This document shows positions 1 to 6,849 of a DNA stretch of 30,078 bases, piece after piece (position 1 is the first letter of the stretch; every line of letters starts with the position of its first letter). Origin of the DNA: CAZRXG01 sp964603985 (GTDB lineage Bacteria > Chloroflexota > Anaerolineae > Aggregatilineales > UBA3940); contig CAZRXG010000044.1 of the NCBI GenBank assembly GCA_964603985.1, positions 1-30,078 of the forward strand. The letters run 5' to 3'. The position numbers and the translations under genes were made by a program. Below the pieces are notes generated by a model. It was not told the origin of the DNA, did no database searches, and was given only the letters and a program-made list of their open reading frames with translations.

Positions 1-1452
1 AACATCCGCGACTGGTGCATCAGCCGCCAGTTGTGGTGGGGGCACCGCATCCCGGCCTGGCACTGCCGGGAGTGCGGCCACATCACGGCGGCGCGTGAAG
101 ACCCGGCTGCGTGCGAAGCCTGCGGGTCGCCGGACATCGAGCAGGACCCGGACGTGCTGGATACGTGGTTTAGCTCAGGGTTGTGGCCGTTCAGCACGCT
201 TGGCTGGCCGGATGATACGCCCGACATGGGGCGCTACTATCCCACGACGATGATGGAAACCGGCTACGACATCCTGTTCTTCTGGGTGGCGCGCATGGTG
301 ATGATGGGCCTTTCCTTCACGGGTGACGTGCCCTTCTACACGGTGTACCTGCACGGGCTTGTCAGGGACGAGCACGGCAAGAAGATGAGCAAGACGGCGG
401 GCAACGTGATCGACCCGGTCGAGGTCATGGAGGAGTACGGGACGGACGCGCTGCGCTTCACACTGCTGACCGGCTCGACGCCCGGCAATGACATGAACCT
501 GTCGATTGAGCGGATCGCGGCCAACCGCAACTTTGCCAACAAGATCTGGAACGCCGCGCGCTTCCTGGCGGGTAACCTGGACGGCGAGTGGCCGACGGGC
601 GATCCGCCGCGCGAGGGCCTGTCGCTGCCCGACCGGTGGATTCTCAGCCGCCTGCACCGCCTGATCGAGAACGTCAACCATCTGTTTGACGCCTACCTGT
701 ACGGTGAGGCCGGGCGACAGATCTACGACTTCCTGTGGGGCGAATATGCGGACTGGTACATCGAGATCAGTAAGGTCGCGCTGTACGGTGAGGACGCGGC
801 AGCCAAGTCGCGGACGCGGCACGTCCTGGCCTACGTCCTGGATCAATGCCTGCGGATGCTGCATCCCTACGTGCCGTTCGTCACCGAGGAGATCTGGCAG
901 CACATCCCACACGAGGGCGAGGCGCTGATCATCGCCCGCTGGCCGGAGCTCGACGCTGCGTTCTTCGACGACGAAGCGGAGGCGCAGATGGGGCTGCTCA
1001 TGGACCTGATCCGGGGCATACGCAACATCCGCTCCGAGTACGACGTGCCGCCCGCCCGCAAGATCGCGCTGCGGATCAACGCGGGCGACATGGCCGCCAC
1101 GCTCGAAAGACACCGTGAGATGTTCGTGCGGCTGGCGAACGTTGACCGTGAGGCGCTGACCATCGCCCCGGCGCTGGGTGAGACGCCCGAACAGGCGGCA
1201 ACGGTGACCGTCGCCAACGTGACCGCCTTTCTGCCGCTGGCAGGGATGGTCGATCTGGAGGCCGAGCGCGAGCGGCTGGGTGAGGAGCTTGAGAGCGTCG
1301 CCGGGCAGATCGCCCGGACGGAGGACCTGCTGGCAAAGCAGGACTTCGTCAACAAGGCCAAGCCTGAAGTCGTACAGCGCGAGCGCGACAAGCTGGAAGA
1401 CCTGAAGGCCGAGCGTGCCGCGTTGGAGGAGCGGCTCGACGCGCTGTCCTGA
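1..1452 (+). CDS. valS: Valine--tRNA ligase, C-terminal part (5' end outside the window)
   Basis: Class I aminoacyl-tRNA synthetase that charges tRNA-Val in the cytoplasm. The reading frame is already open at base 1 (N-I-R-D-W-C-I-S-R-Q-L-W-W-G-H), a stretch typical of ValRS just after the editing domain, so the HIGH motif and the CP1 editing domain lie left of the window. The KMSKS loop reads GKKMSKTAGNVIDP (about 370-420), with T in the last position, as is common in ValRS. It is preceded by a zinc-type Cys cluster (CRECGH...CEACG). An anticodon-binding helical domain follows, and the end is rich in E, R, L and K (about 1250-1440), matching the ValRS tRNA-binding coiled-coil arm. The TGA stop at 1450-1452 is followed directly by a terminator. 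The TTG at 31 is internal and is not a start. Confidence 0.97.
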   Translation, partial: NIRDWCISRQLWWGHRIPAWHCRECGHITAAREDPAACEACGSPDIEQDPDVLDTWFSSGLWPFSTLGWPDDTPDMGRYYPTTMMETGYDILFFWVARMVMMGLSFTGDVPFYTVYLHGLVRDEHGKKMSKTAGNVIDPVEVMEEYGTDALRFTLLTGSTPGNDMNLSIERIAANRNFANKIWNAARFLAGNLDGEWPTGDPPREGLSLPDRWILSRLHRLIENVNHLFDAYLYGEAGRQIYDFLWGEYADWYIEISKVALYGEDAAAKSRTRHVLAYVLDQCLRMLHPYVPFVTEEIWQHIPHEGEALIIARWPELDAAFFDDEAEAQMGLLMDLIRGIRNIRSEYDVPPARKIALRINAGDMAATLERHREMFVRLANVDREALTIAPALGETPEQAATVTVANVTAFLPLAGMVDLEAERERLGEELESVAGQIARTEDLLAKQDFVNKAKPEVVQRERDKLEDLKAERAALEERLDALS

Positions 1453-1473
1453 CGCACGCAAAAACTAAAGCGA

Positions 1474-1501
1474 GGAGCCAGCCCAACGCTGGCTCCTTTT
1501 T
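1474..1501. terminator. Bidirectional intrinsic terminator between valS and the isomerase gene
   Basis: A perfect 9-bp stem, GGAGCCAGC / GCTGGCTCC, closes a 5-nt loop (CCAAC) and is followed by TTTTT on the plus strand. On the other strand the stem is followed by a T-rich run (the complement of 1461-1470), so it can also end the leftward isomerase transcript, whose stop lies 36 nt away. The flanks ACGCAAAAA (1456-1464) and TTTTTGCGT (1497-1505) are also complementary and would extend the stem across an internal loop. Confidence 0.9.
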
Positions 1502-1536
1502 GCGTCAAATGAGCTAATCGGCCGGGGGTGTCTGGA

Positions 1537-3186
1537 TTATGCCAGCCCCTCTGCAAGCTGCTTCAGCCCGCCAATCACATCCAAGCCGAGGTGGAAGCGG
1601 ATCACGCGCCGCCCGGCGTCGCGCAGGGCCTGCCCGTCGCCGAGGGCCTGTGCCGCCTTGAGCACCCCAAAGGTGATCGACGATTCGGACGAACCTGCCT
1701 CATCGGGGATGGCGGCATCCTGCAGGTCATCGGCGGTAAACTGGATGAACAGCCCGCCGCCGCGGTCGCCCTTGTGAAGCTGGCCGGTCGAGTGGAGAAA
1801 GCGCGGGCCGTAGCCAACGGTCGTCGCCAGCCCGGTCGCAGCGCGCAGGCGGGTGCGCAGCGCCAGCAGCGCGGCATCGGCTTCGGCGGTGGGCCGGACG
1901 TAAGCCTGGAGGGCAATGTAGTCGCCGGTGCGGGCCTGATCCAGGAAGGCGGCCAGTGTCCCGGCAGTGGGCGGGACGGCCCCGGATTCGGGCAGCGCGC
2001 CCTTTTCGGCGTATTCGGCAACCATCTGGCGGGCCAGCACCTTGGCCGCCTCGACGTTGGGCTGGTTGAGGGGGTTGACGCCCAGGCGGTGCCCTGCGAC
2101 TGCGGTCGCCAGCTCCCACAGGAAATACTGGCCGCCGAGGTCGTAAACGTCGTCGAGCGTCAGGCGCACGACGGGATGCCCGGCTGCCGCCAGCGCATCC
2201 ACGGCGGCGACGTGGGTGTGATCATCTTCCAGGTGGAGATGGACAAACAGGCGGTCGTCGCCGTAGGCGTCCGGTCCGGCCAGCGGCTCGCCGACCACCG
2301 GGAGGATGCCCTTACCCTCCTTGCCGGTGCTCTCGGCGACAAGTTGCTCGACCCAGTCGCCGAAGCTGGCGATTCCCGGTGAGGTGGTAAGCGTCAGCTT
2401 GTCGCGCCCGGCCTTTGCCAGCTCGCCGATGACGGCTCCCAGCCACGCGCCAGGGTTGTCGGCTGCCGCGCCAGACCGGCACGCCTCAGCCATGTCGAGA
2501 GCACGATCCAGCAGCAGGGGTAGATCGACCCCGACCAGTGCCGCCGCGACCAGCCCAAAATAGGAGAGCGCCGAATAGCGCCCGCCGATGTTGGGGTCGT
2601 TGCGGAAGGTGGTGCGGAAGCCGTAGCGCCGGGCGATCTCGTCCAGCCTGCTGCCCGCGTCGGTGATGGCGACGAAGTGCTCTCCTGCTTTGTTGGCACC
2701 GAGTGCGTCGGACGCCCAGTTGTAGAAGAATTTGAAAAACGAGAGCGTCTCGACGGTGCTGCCGGACTTGGTGGCGACGATGAAAAGTGTGCGTGCCGGG
2801 TCGAGGCGGCTGGCGTGAGACAGCACGGCGCCGGGGTCGGTGCTGTCGAGGGTGGCGAGGTCGAGGTAGCCCTCACGGACACCAAAGGTTTTGCGGAAGA
2901 CCTGGGGCGCGAGGCTCGATCCGCCCATGCCGAGCAGCAGGGCGTGGGTGTAGCCGGCCTCGCGGGCGGCGTCGGCCAGCTCGTTGGGCGGCGTGAGGTC
3001 ATCGCGCATCGTCCGGGCGATGTGCAGCCAGCCCAGCCGGTTGGTGATCTCGGTCGGGTCGGGCTTCCAGACGGTGTGGTCGTGTTCCCAGATGCGCGAG
3101 ATGACGTTCCCGGCGTCCATCTCGCCGAGAGCGGTATCCACGATGCCCTGGTAGGTGCCCAGGCTGGCTGAGAATAAATCTGTCAT
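1537..3186 (-). CDS. pgi: Glucose-6-phosphate isomerase, stand-alone form of the transaldolase/PGI-fusion type
   Basis: Interconverts glucose-6-phosphate and fructose-6-phosphate. At 549 aa it carries the SIS-fold signatures: GMGGSSLAP near residues 86-93, the phosphosugar loop TKSGSTVETL at 139-148, NIGGRYSALS at 199-208, a Glu in WVEQLVAESTGKEGKG near 290, and NQPNVEAAK near 370 carrying the conserved Lys. The last about 170 residues (HSTGQLHKG..., GLFIQFTADDL, a final FHLG) resemble the C-terminal end of bifunctional transaldolase/PGI proteins, but no transaldolase is encoded upstream: an unrelated oxidoreductase gene follows after 84 nt. ATG start, with AAGGAA about 10 nt upstream. Substrate specificity is inferred from the family. 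Confidence 0.9.
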   Translation of the reverse strand: MTDLFSASLGTYQGIVDTALGEMDAGNVISRIWEHDHTVWKPDPTEITNRLGWLHIARTMRDDLTPPNELADAAREAGYTHALLLGMGGSSLAPQVFRKTFGVREGYLDLATLDSTDPGAVLSHASRLDPARTLFIVATKSGSTVETLSFFKFFYNWASDALGANKAGEHFVAITDAGSRLDEIARRYGFRTTFRNDPNIGGRYSALSYFGLVAAALVGVDLPLLLDRALDMAEACRSGAAADNPGAWLGAVIGELAKAGRDKLTLTTSPGIASFGDWVEQLVAESTGKEGKGILPVVGEPLAGPDAYGDDRLFVHLHLEDDHTHVAAVDALAAAGHPVVRLTLDDVYDLGGQYFLWELATAVAGHRLGVNPLNQPNVEAAKVLARQMVAEYAEKGALPESGAVPPTAGTLAAFLDQARTGDYIALQAYVRPTAEADAALLALRTRLRAATGLATTVGYGPRFLHSTGQLHKGDRGGGLFIQFTADDLQDAAIPDEAGSSESSITFGVLKAAQALGDGQALRDAGRRVIRFHLGLDVIGGLKQLAEGLA

Positions 3187-3270
3187 GGTGGTGGTTCCTT
3201 TGGTTATACGGGTTATAGCGGTGGGATCTGCGTATCCCTGATTCCCCTGTCCGGCAGTCTCTCGCCGGGA

Positions 3271-4242
3271 TCAGGTAGACGGCGGGGCGCTGGCCTGGTT
3301 GAGAAGTCCCATCTCCTCTGGCGTGAGGCGGAAGCCAACTGCGCCCAGGCTCTCTTCAAGCTGCTCCACCGTGCGCGCGCCGACGATGGGCGCGGTGATG
3401 ATAGACTGGCTGAGCAGCCAGGCCAGCGCCACCTGCGCGATGGTCTTGCCGTAGCCATCGCCGATCTCGGCCATCCTATCGAGCAGGGCGAAGTTGCGCT
3501 CGGTCAGGTGGCCTTTGATGCTTTCGCTCCCCTGGCCGCGTGAGCCGGGCGGGATGCCCGCGTCGGGGCGGTACTTGCCGGTCAGGAAGCCGCCCTCCAG
3601 CGGGCTGTAGGGGATCACGCCGAGGCCCTGATCCGCGCACAGGGGCTTCAGTTCGCGCTCGAACTCGTCGCGGTGGACGAGATTGTAGTGCGGCTGGAGG
3701 GAATCGTAGCGCGCCAGGCCGTTCACGTCGCTGAGCCAGAGCGCTCTGGTCAGCAGCCAGGCGGGGTGATTCGAGCAGCCAACGTAGCGGACCTTGCCCT
3801 GACGTACCAGATCGTCGAGGGTGCGCAGCGTTTCTTCGAGCGGCGTCTCGTCGTCGGGCCAGTGGGTCTGGTAAAGATCGATGTAGTCCGTGCCCAGCCG
3901 CCGCAGGCTGTCCTCGACAGCTGCCATGATGTGGGCACACGACAGCCCCTCACCGTTTGGGCCATCCCACATGCGCCCACGCACCTTGGTGGCGATGACG
4001 ACCTGCCGCCGGTCTTTGCCCTTCAGCCAGTTGCCGATCCACGTCTCGGAGACGCCGCCGTCGTTGTTCTCCGCCCAGAAGGAGTAGACGTCGGCGGTGT
4101 CCAGGAAATTGATCCCGGCTTCAAAGGCGCGATCCATGATGGCGCGCGAGGTTGGCTCGTCGGCCCCCCAGCCGAAGGTCATCGTGCCCAGGCAGAGTTC
4201 GGAGATCTTCAACCCCGTCCGCCCCAGCGTGCGGTATTCCAT
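3271..4242 (-). CDS. Aldo/keto reductase
   Basis: NADPH-dependent oxidoreductase of the AKR superfamily, 323 aa, cytoplasmic (no signal peptide). The catalytic tetrad is complete: D48 and Y53 in FLDTADVYS, K86 in VIATK, and H127 in YIDLYQTHWPD. The cofactor region includes IVGARTVEQLEESLGA near the C-terminus. Length and motif order match the YajO/Tas-like AKR group. The true substrate cannot be read from sequence. The ATG has a good ribosome site (AAGGAGTG, about 7 nt upstream). The gene lies 20 nt downstream of the DUF952 gene on the same strand, so the two are probably co-transcribed. Confidence 0.93.
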   Translation of the reverse strand: MEYRTLGRTGLKISELCLGTMTFGWGADEPTSRAIMDRAFEAGINFLDTADVYSFWAENNDGGVSETWIGNWLKGKDRRQVVIATKVRGRMWDGPNGEGLSCAHIMAAVEDSLRRLGTDYIDLYQTHWPDDETPLEETLRTLDDLVRQGKVRYVGCSNHPAWLLTRALWLSDVNGLARYDSLQPHYNLVHRDEFERELKPLCADQGLGVIPYSPLEGGFLTGKYRPDAGIPPGSRGQGSESIKGHLTERNFALLDRMAEIGDGYGKTIAQVALAWLLSQSIITAPIVGARTVEQLEESLGAVGFRLTPEEMGLLNQASAPPST

Positions 4243-4262
4243 CTTCGTCCACTCCTTTCAGG

Positions 4263-4631
4263 TCAGAGCAGGCCCGCGACCTCATCCGGCAGGCTGAAGC
4301 GGCCATCCTCGCCGGGCGCGAAATCCACCACACCAACGACGGCCTCAAGGTTCAGCGGGCCGTAGATGTGCGGGAAAAGTGGTGCGTCTGCGCCCGCGTG
4401 TTCTCCGGGCGGGCCTTCGTAGCGAATCTCAGGGGCCACCTTTTCGGCTTCGATTAACAACAGCACCAGGTCGCGCTGGCCGCGATAATACGCGTTGGCC
4501 ACCTCGATGACCTGGTCTATGGTTGAGCAGTGAATAAATCCCTCCGAATCGAGCGTGTCGGCGCGGTACGCCCCGGCACTTCTGGCCTGCTCCCACTGTT
4601 GGCGCCGGGTGATGTGTAGAATAATCGTCAC
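4263..4631 (-). CDS. DUF952 family protein
   Basis: A 122-aa protein recognised by the DUF952 landmarks: ILHITRRQQWEQA at the N-terminus, the GFIHCST motif near residues 31-37, VLLLIEAEKV in the middle, and FPHIYGPLNLEAVVGV near 86-101. The His residues in these motifs are conserved and suggest an enzymatic pocket, but no reaction is established for the family. The start is GTG at 4631, chosen because GGCAGGAGAG lies about 8 nt upstream. It is the first gene of a leftward pair with the aldo/keto reductase. A TATAAT-like -10 box lies about 45 nt upstream. Confidence 0.88.
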   Translation of the reverse strand: MTIILHITRRQQWEQARSAGAYRADTLDSEGFIHCSTIDQVIEVANAYYRGQRDLVLLLIEAEKVAPEIRYEGPPGEHAGADAPLFPHIYGPLNLEAVVGVVDFAPGEDGRFSLPDEVAGLL

Positions 4632-4674
4632 GTTGTGTTCTCTCCTGCCGGTGGCCTGGCTGTTTCTTCTGCCT

Positions 4675-4692
4675 ATTATACTCGGCTATAAT
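4675..4692. promoter_or_regulatory. Back-to-back overlapping -10 boxes of a divergent promoter pair
   Basis: The stretch ATTATACTCGGCTATAAT contains a perfect TATAAT on the plus strand (4687-4692, for the antiporter gene at 4731) and another on the minus strand (4675-4680, for the DUF952 gene at 4631), only 6 bp apart. The -35 regions are weak on both sides (TTCTTC near 4664 on plus, TTCAGG-like near 4698 on minus). The two RNA polymerases could not bind at the same time. Confidence 0.55.
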
Positions 4693-4730
4693 AAGCCCCT
4701 GAAACGTTTTGCTTCGAGGGGAAGTGGCTC

Positions 4731-5780
4731 ATGATCAAAAAAGTGCTCTATGGCATGCTTATCTTCGTCCCGGCAGCGATTGTCGTCGAACTTCTGCATG
4801 GAAGCCCTTTGCTGATCTTCATCTTTGCTGCGTTGGGCGTGATCCCCCTGGCCGACCTGATCGGCGAGGCAACCGAGGAACTGGCGTTCTATACCGGGCC
4901 GAGCATCGGCGGCCTGCTGAACGCGACTCTGGGCAACGCGGCGGAGGTCATCATCACCATCTTTGCGATTAAAGAGGGCTTGCTGGAGCTTGTCAAGGCG
5001 TCGATCACCGGCTCAATCATCGGCAACCTGCTGCTGGTGTCCGGGTTGAGCGTTCTGCTGGGCGGGCTGCGGCACGGCATCCAGACCTTCGACCGGCGGC
5101 AGGCGGCGCTGAACTCAACGATGCTCGTCCTAGCCGTGGTCGCGCTGATCGTTCCTTCGTTGTTCAGCGAGGCAATCGAGCCTGACCTGCAGGCCGAGAA
5201 GATGTTCAGCGAGAGCGTCGCCGTCGTGATGATCGTCCTGTACGCGCTGAGCGTGGTCTACGCCATGATCACCCGTAGAGGCCCGCTGGTGCGCGAGGCC
5301 GTCGCCCACGAGGCCAGGTGGAGCGTTCCGGTCGCGCTGGGCGTGCTGGCCGTCGCGACGGTCGGGGTGGCCGTCGTCAGCGAGATACTGGTCGGGGTGG
5401 TCGAGCCGGTGGTGACATCAATCGGCCTGACGGAGTTCTTTCTGGGCATCGTCATCATCCCGTTGGTGGGCAACGTGGCCGAGCATCTGGTGGCGGTCGA
5501 GGTCGCACTCAAGGACGACATGGAACTGAGCCTGGCGATCTCACTGGGGTCGAGCCTTCAGGTTGCGCTGTTTGTCGCACCTTTACTGGTTTTCATCAGC
5601 CTGCTGTTCGGCCAAACTCTGCTGCTGGTGTTCACGCCTTTTGAGCTGATCGCGTTGTTCTCGGCTTCTCTGGTCACCGCCCTGATCGCGCTGGATGGCG
5701 AATCAAACTGGCTGGAGGGGGCACAATTGTTGGCGGTCTATCTCATCATTGCCCTGGCTTTCTACTTCCTGCCCGCCTAG
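4731..5780 (+). CDS. Calcium/proton antiporter, CaCA superfamily (Cax/ChaA type)
   Basis: Integral membrane exchanger, 349 aa with about 10-11 hydrophobic segments. Both alpha repeats that form the ion pathway are visible: GLLNATLGNAAEVIITIFA near residues 61-79, and GNVAEHLVAVEVALKDD near 245-261. Each carries the conserved G-N-x-A-E acidic centre, and is followed by GSIIGNLLLVSG in the first half and SLGSSLQVALFVAP in the second. This pattern is that of Cax-type Ca2+/H+ (or other divalent cation/H+) exchangers. The ATG at 4731 has AGGGGAAG about 8 nt upstream. Monocistronic as far as can be seen: about 160 nt separate it from the next gene, and no terminator is obvious. Confidence 0.92.
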   Translation: MIKKVLYGMLIFVPAAIVVELLHGSPLLIFIFAALGVIPLADLIGEATEELAFYTGPSIGGLLNATLGNAAEVIITIFAIKEGLLELVKASITGSIIGNLLLVSGLSVLLGGLRHGIQTFDRRQAALNSTMLVLAVVALIVPSLFSEAIEPDLQAEKMFSESVAVVMIVLYALSVVYAMITRRGPLVREAVAHEARWSVPVALGVLAVATVGVAVVSEILVGVVEPVVTSIGLTEFFLGIVIIPLVGNVAEHLVAVEVALKDDMELSLAISLGSSLQVALFVAPLLVFISLLFGQTLLLVFTPFELIALFSASLVTALIALDGESNWLEGAQLLAVYLIIALAFYFLPA

Positions 5781-5830
5781 CGGCTGCAAAGAGGCAGATT
5801 CAGACGCCCGCGCGATTGTGACAACTGATA

Positions 5831-5869
5831 TATAATCTTAATACTGGTGCCAGCAAGCTGGCCTATAAT
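5831..5869 (+). promoter_or_regulatory. Possible promoter(s) upstream of the FecR lipoprotein gene
   Basis: The 160-nt gap after the antiporter gene holds two perfect TATAAT hexamers (5831-5836 and 5864-5869) in a local AT-rich patch. A small inverted repeat, GCCAGC-AA-GCTGGC (5849-5862), lies between them. Neither hexamer has a convincing -35 at 16-18 bp, so which one is used, if either, is uncertain. No other structure is seen in this gap. Confidence 0.35.
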
Positions 5870-5941
5870 AATGAAGAGAGCCTGAGACGGTGCAGGAGGC
5901 CCGCTCGACGCAGTTATTGGTGGCTTACAGGAGAATGACAG

Positions 5942-6745
5942 ATGAGAACTTATGTTTTGTGCATGGCCGTTCTTACCATCCTGGCGGTAGGCGTGGGCTG
6001 TGATCAGATTGGTGAGCCTTCTGCCTTTGTGCAGGAGGTTCCGACGGCAACCCCTGCCCCGGAAGACATCACCGTGGCCGAAGCGGCACCAGCGGGCGCG
6101 TCGGACGTGTCAACCACAACTGAGATGATGGCCACGCTGACCGTGCAGCAGGGCCTCGTCGAGATGCGCCGGGTGGGGCAGACCTCCTATGCCGCCGTCA
6201 CCGGGACCGAACTGGTCGGCGATGGCGATATGATCCGCACCGGAGACGACGGCATCGCACTGCTGGTTTTTCTCGACAACACCGAGACAACCATCTTTGA
6301 GAGCACGGAGATGGTGATCAACTCGTTCACGATGAGCGATGAGGCTAAGTTCGCGATCAAGCTCCAGCAGATCACCGGCCTGACCTTCAACCGGGTCAAC
6401 TTCACGAACAAGGACTCGCTGCACCAGATCAGCACGCCGTATGGTGTGGCAGCCGTTCGCGGCACGGGATACTGGGTTGATCTGCGAATTAGGGAGGGCT
6501 TCGTCACGTTCGCCGTCGTCGCAGGTGTGGTTGACATCACCTACACCGACGGCAGCGGACAGCAGAAGACCTCGACGCTCCGGGCGGGCCAGGGTGAGGG
6601 AGAAGGGCTGGGTCAGCCGCAGACGCTGCAGATCAACTCGGGAGGTGAAGTGACTGAGGGTGAGTTCGAGCTATACTGCGGCGACGGCGTCTGCGATGTA
6701 TACACAGGCGAGGATTCAAGCACCTGTCCGGACGATTGTGGGTAA
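5942..6745 (+). CDS. FecR-domain surface lipoprotein with a C-terminal cysteine-rich motif
   Basis: A 267-aa secreted protein. The N-terminus is a lipoprotein-type signal (hydrophobic 4-19, then G-V-G-C with C20), followed by a low-complexity P/T/A/E linker to about residue 60. The body (about 65-215) looks like a FecR domain: GDMIRTGDDGIALLVFLDN, then a run of beta-strand segments ending in AAVRGTGYWVDLR and FVTFAVVAGVVDI. The end has a compact Cys motif of the form C-G-D-G-x-C ... C-P-D-D-C-G (about 245-267), acidic and probably disulfide-bonded or Ca-binding. The function is not known; FecR domains in such proteins are thought to sense or bind in the envelope. The ATG has AGGAGA about 8 nt upstream. 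It precedes the LCP and cyclase genes on the same strand. Confidence 0.8.
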   Translation: MRTYVLCMAVLTILAVGVGCDQIGEPSAFVQEVPTATPAPEDITVAEAAPAGASDVSTTTEMMATLTVQQGLVEMRRVGQTSYAAVTGTELVGDGDMIRTGDDGIALLVFLDNTETTIFESTEMVINSFTMSDEAKFAIKLQQITGLTFNRVNFTNKDSLHQISTPYGVAAVRGTGYWVDLRIREGFVTFAVVAGVVDITYTDGSGQQKTSTLRAGQGEGEGLGQPQTLQINSGGEVTEGEFELYCGDGVCDVYTGEDSSTCPDDCG

Positions 6746-6790
6746 CCGTCGCCCGGCGGTCCACTCAATATTGTAGCTACTGTCCCAGGC

Positions 6791-6830
6791 GATGTTCCCG
6801 TTGCTCGGCAAGGGCGAGCAGGGGAACATC
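6791..6830 (+). other. Long hairpin in the 5' leader of the HEAT-LCP gene
   Basis: The arms GATGTTCCC (6791-6799) and GGGAACATC (6822-6830) pair perfectly, and inside them TGCTCG (6802-6807) pairs with CGAGCA (6815-6820). The hairpin therefore has 15 bp, a small 2x1 internal loop and a 7-nt apical loop (GCAAGGG). It ends 19 nt before the ATG of the next gene, just upstream of its AGGGAAG ribosome site. No T-run follows, so it is not a canonical terminator. It could be a protein-binding palindrome, an mRNA stability element or a translational control. Confidence 0.6.
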
Positions 6831-6849
6831 GTACGTTTGAAGGGAAGCG

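Noticed and set aside
175..1461. Long open frame on the minus strand opposite valS
   Set aside because: It is antisense to an unmistakable ValRS sequence, its predicted protein is rich in R, H, V and Q with no family features, and it arises from the GC-rich third positions.
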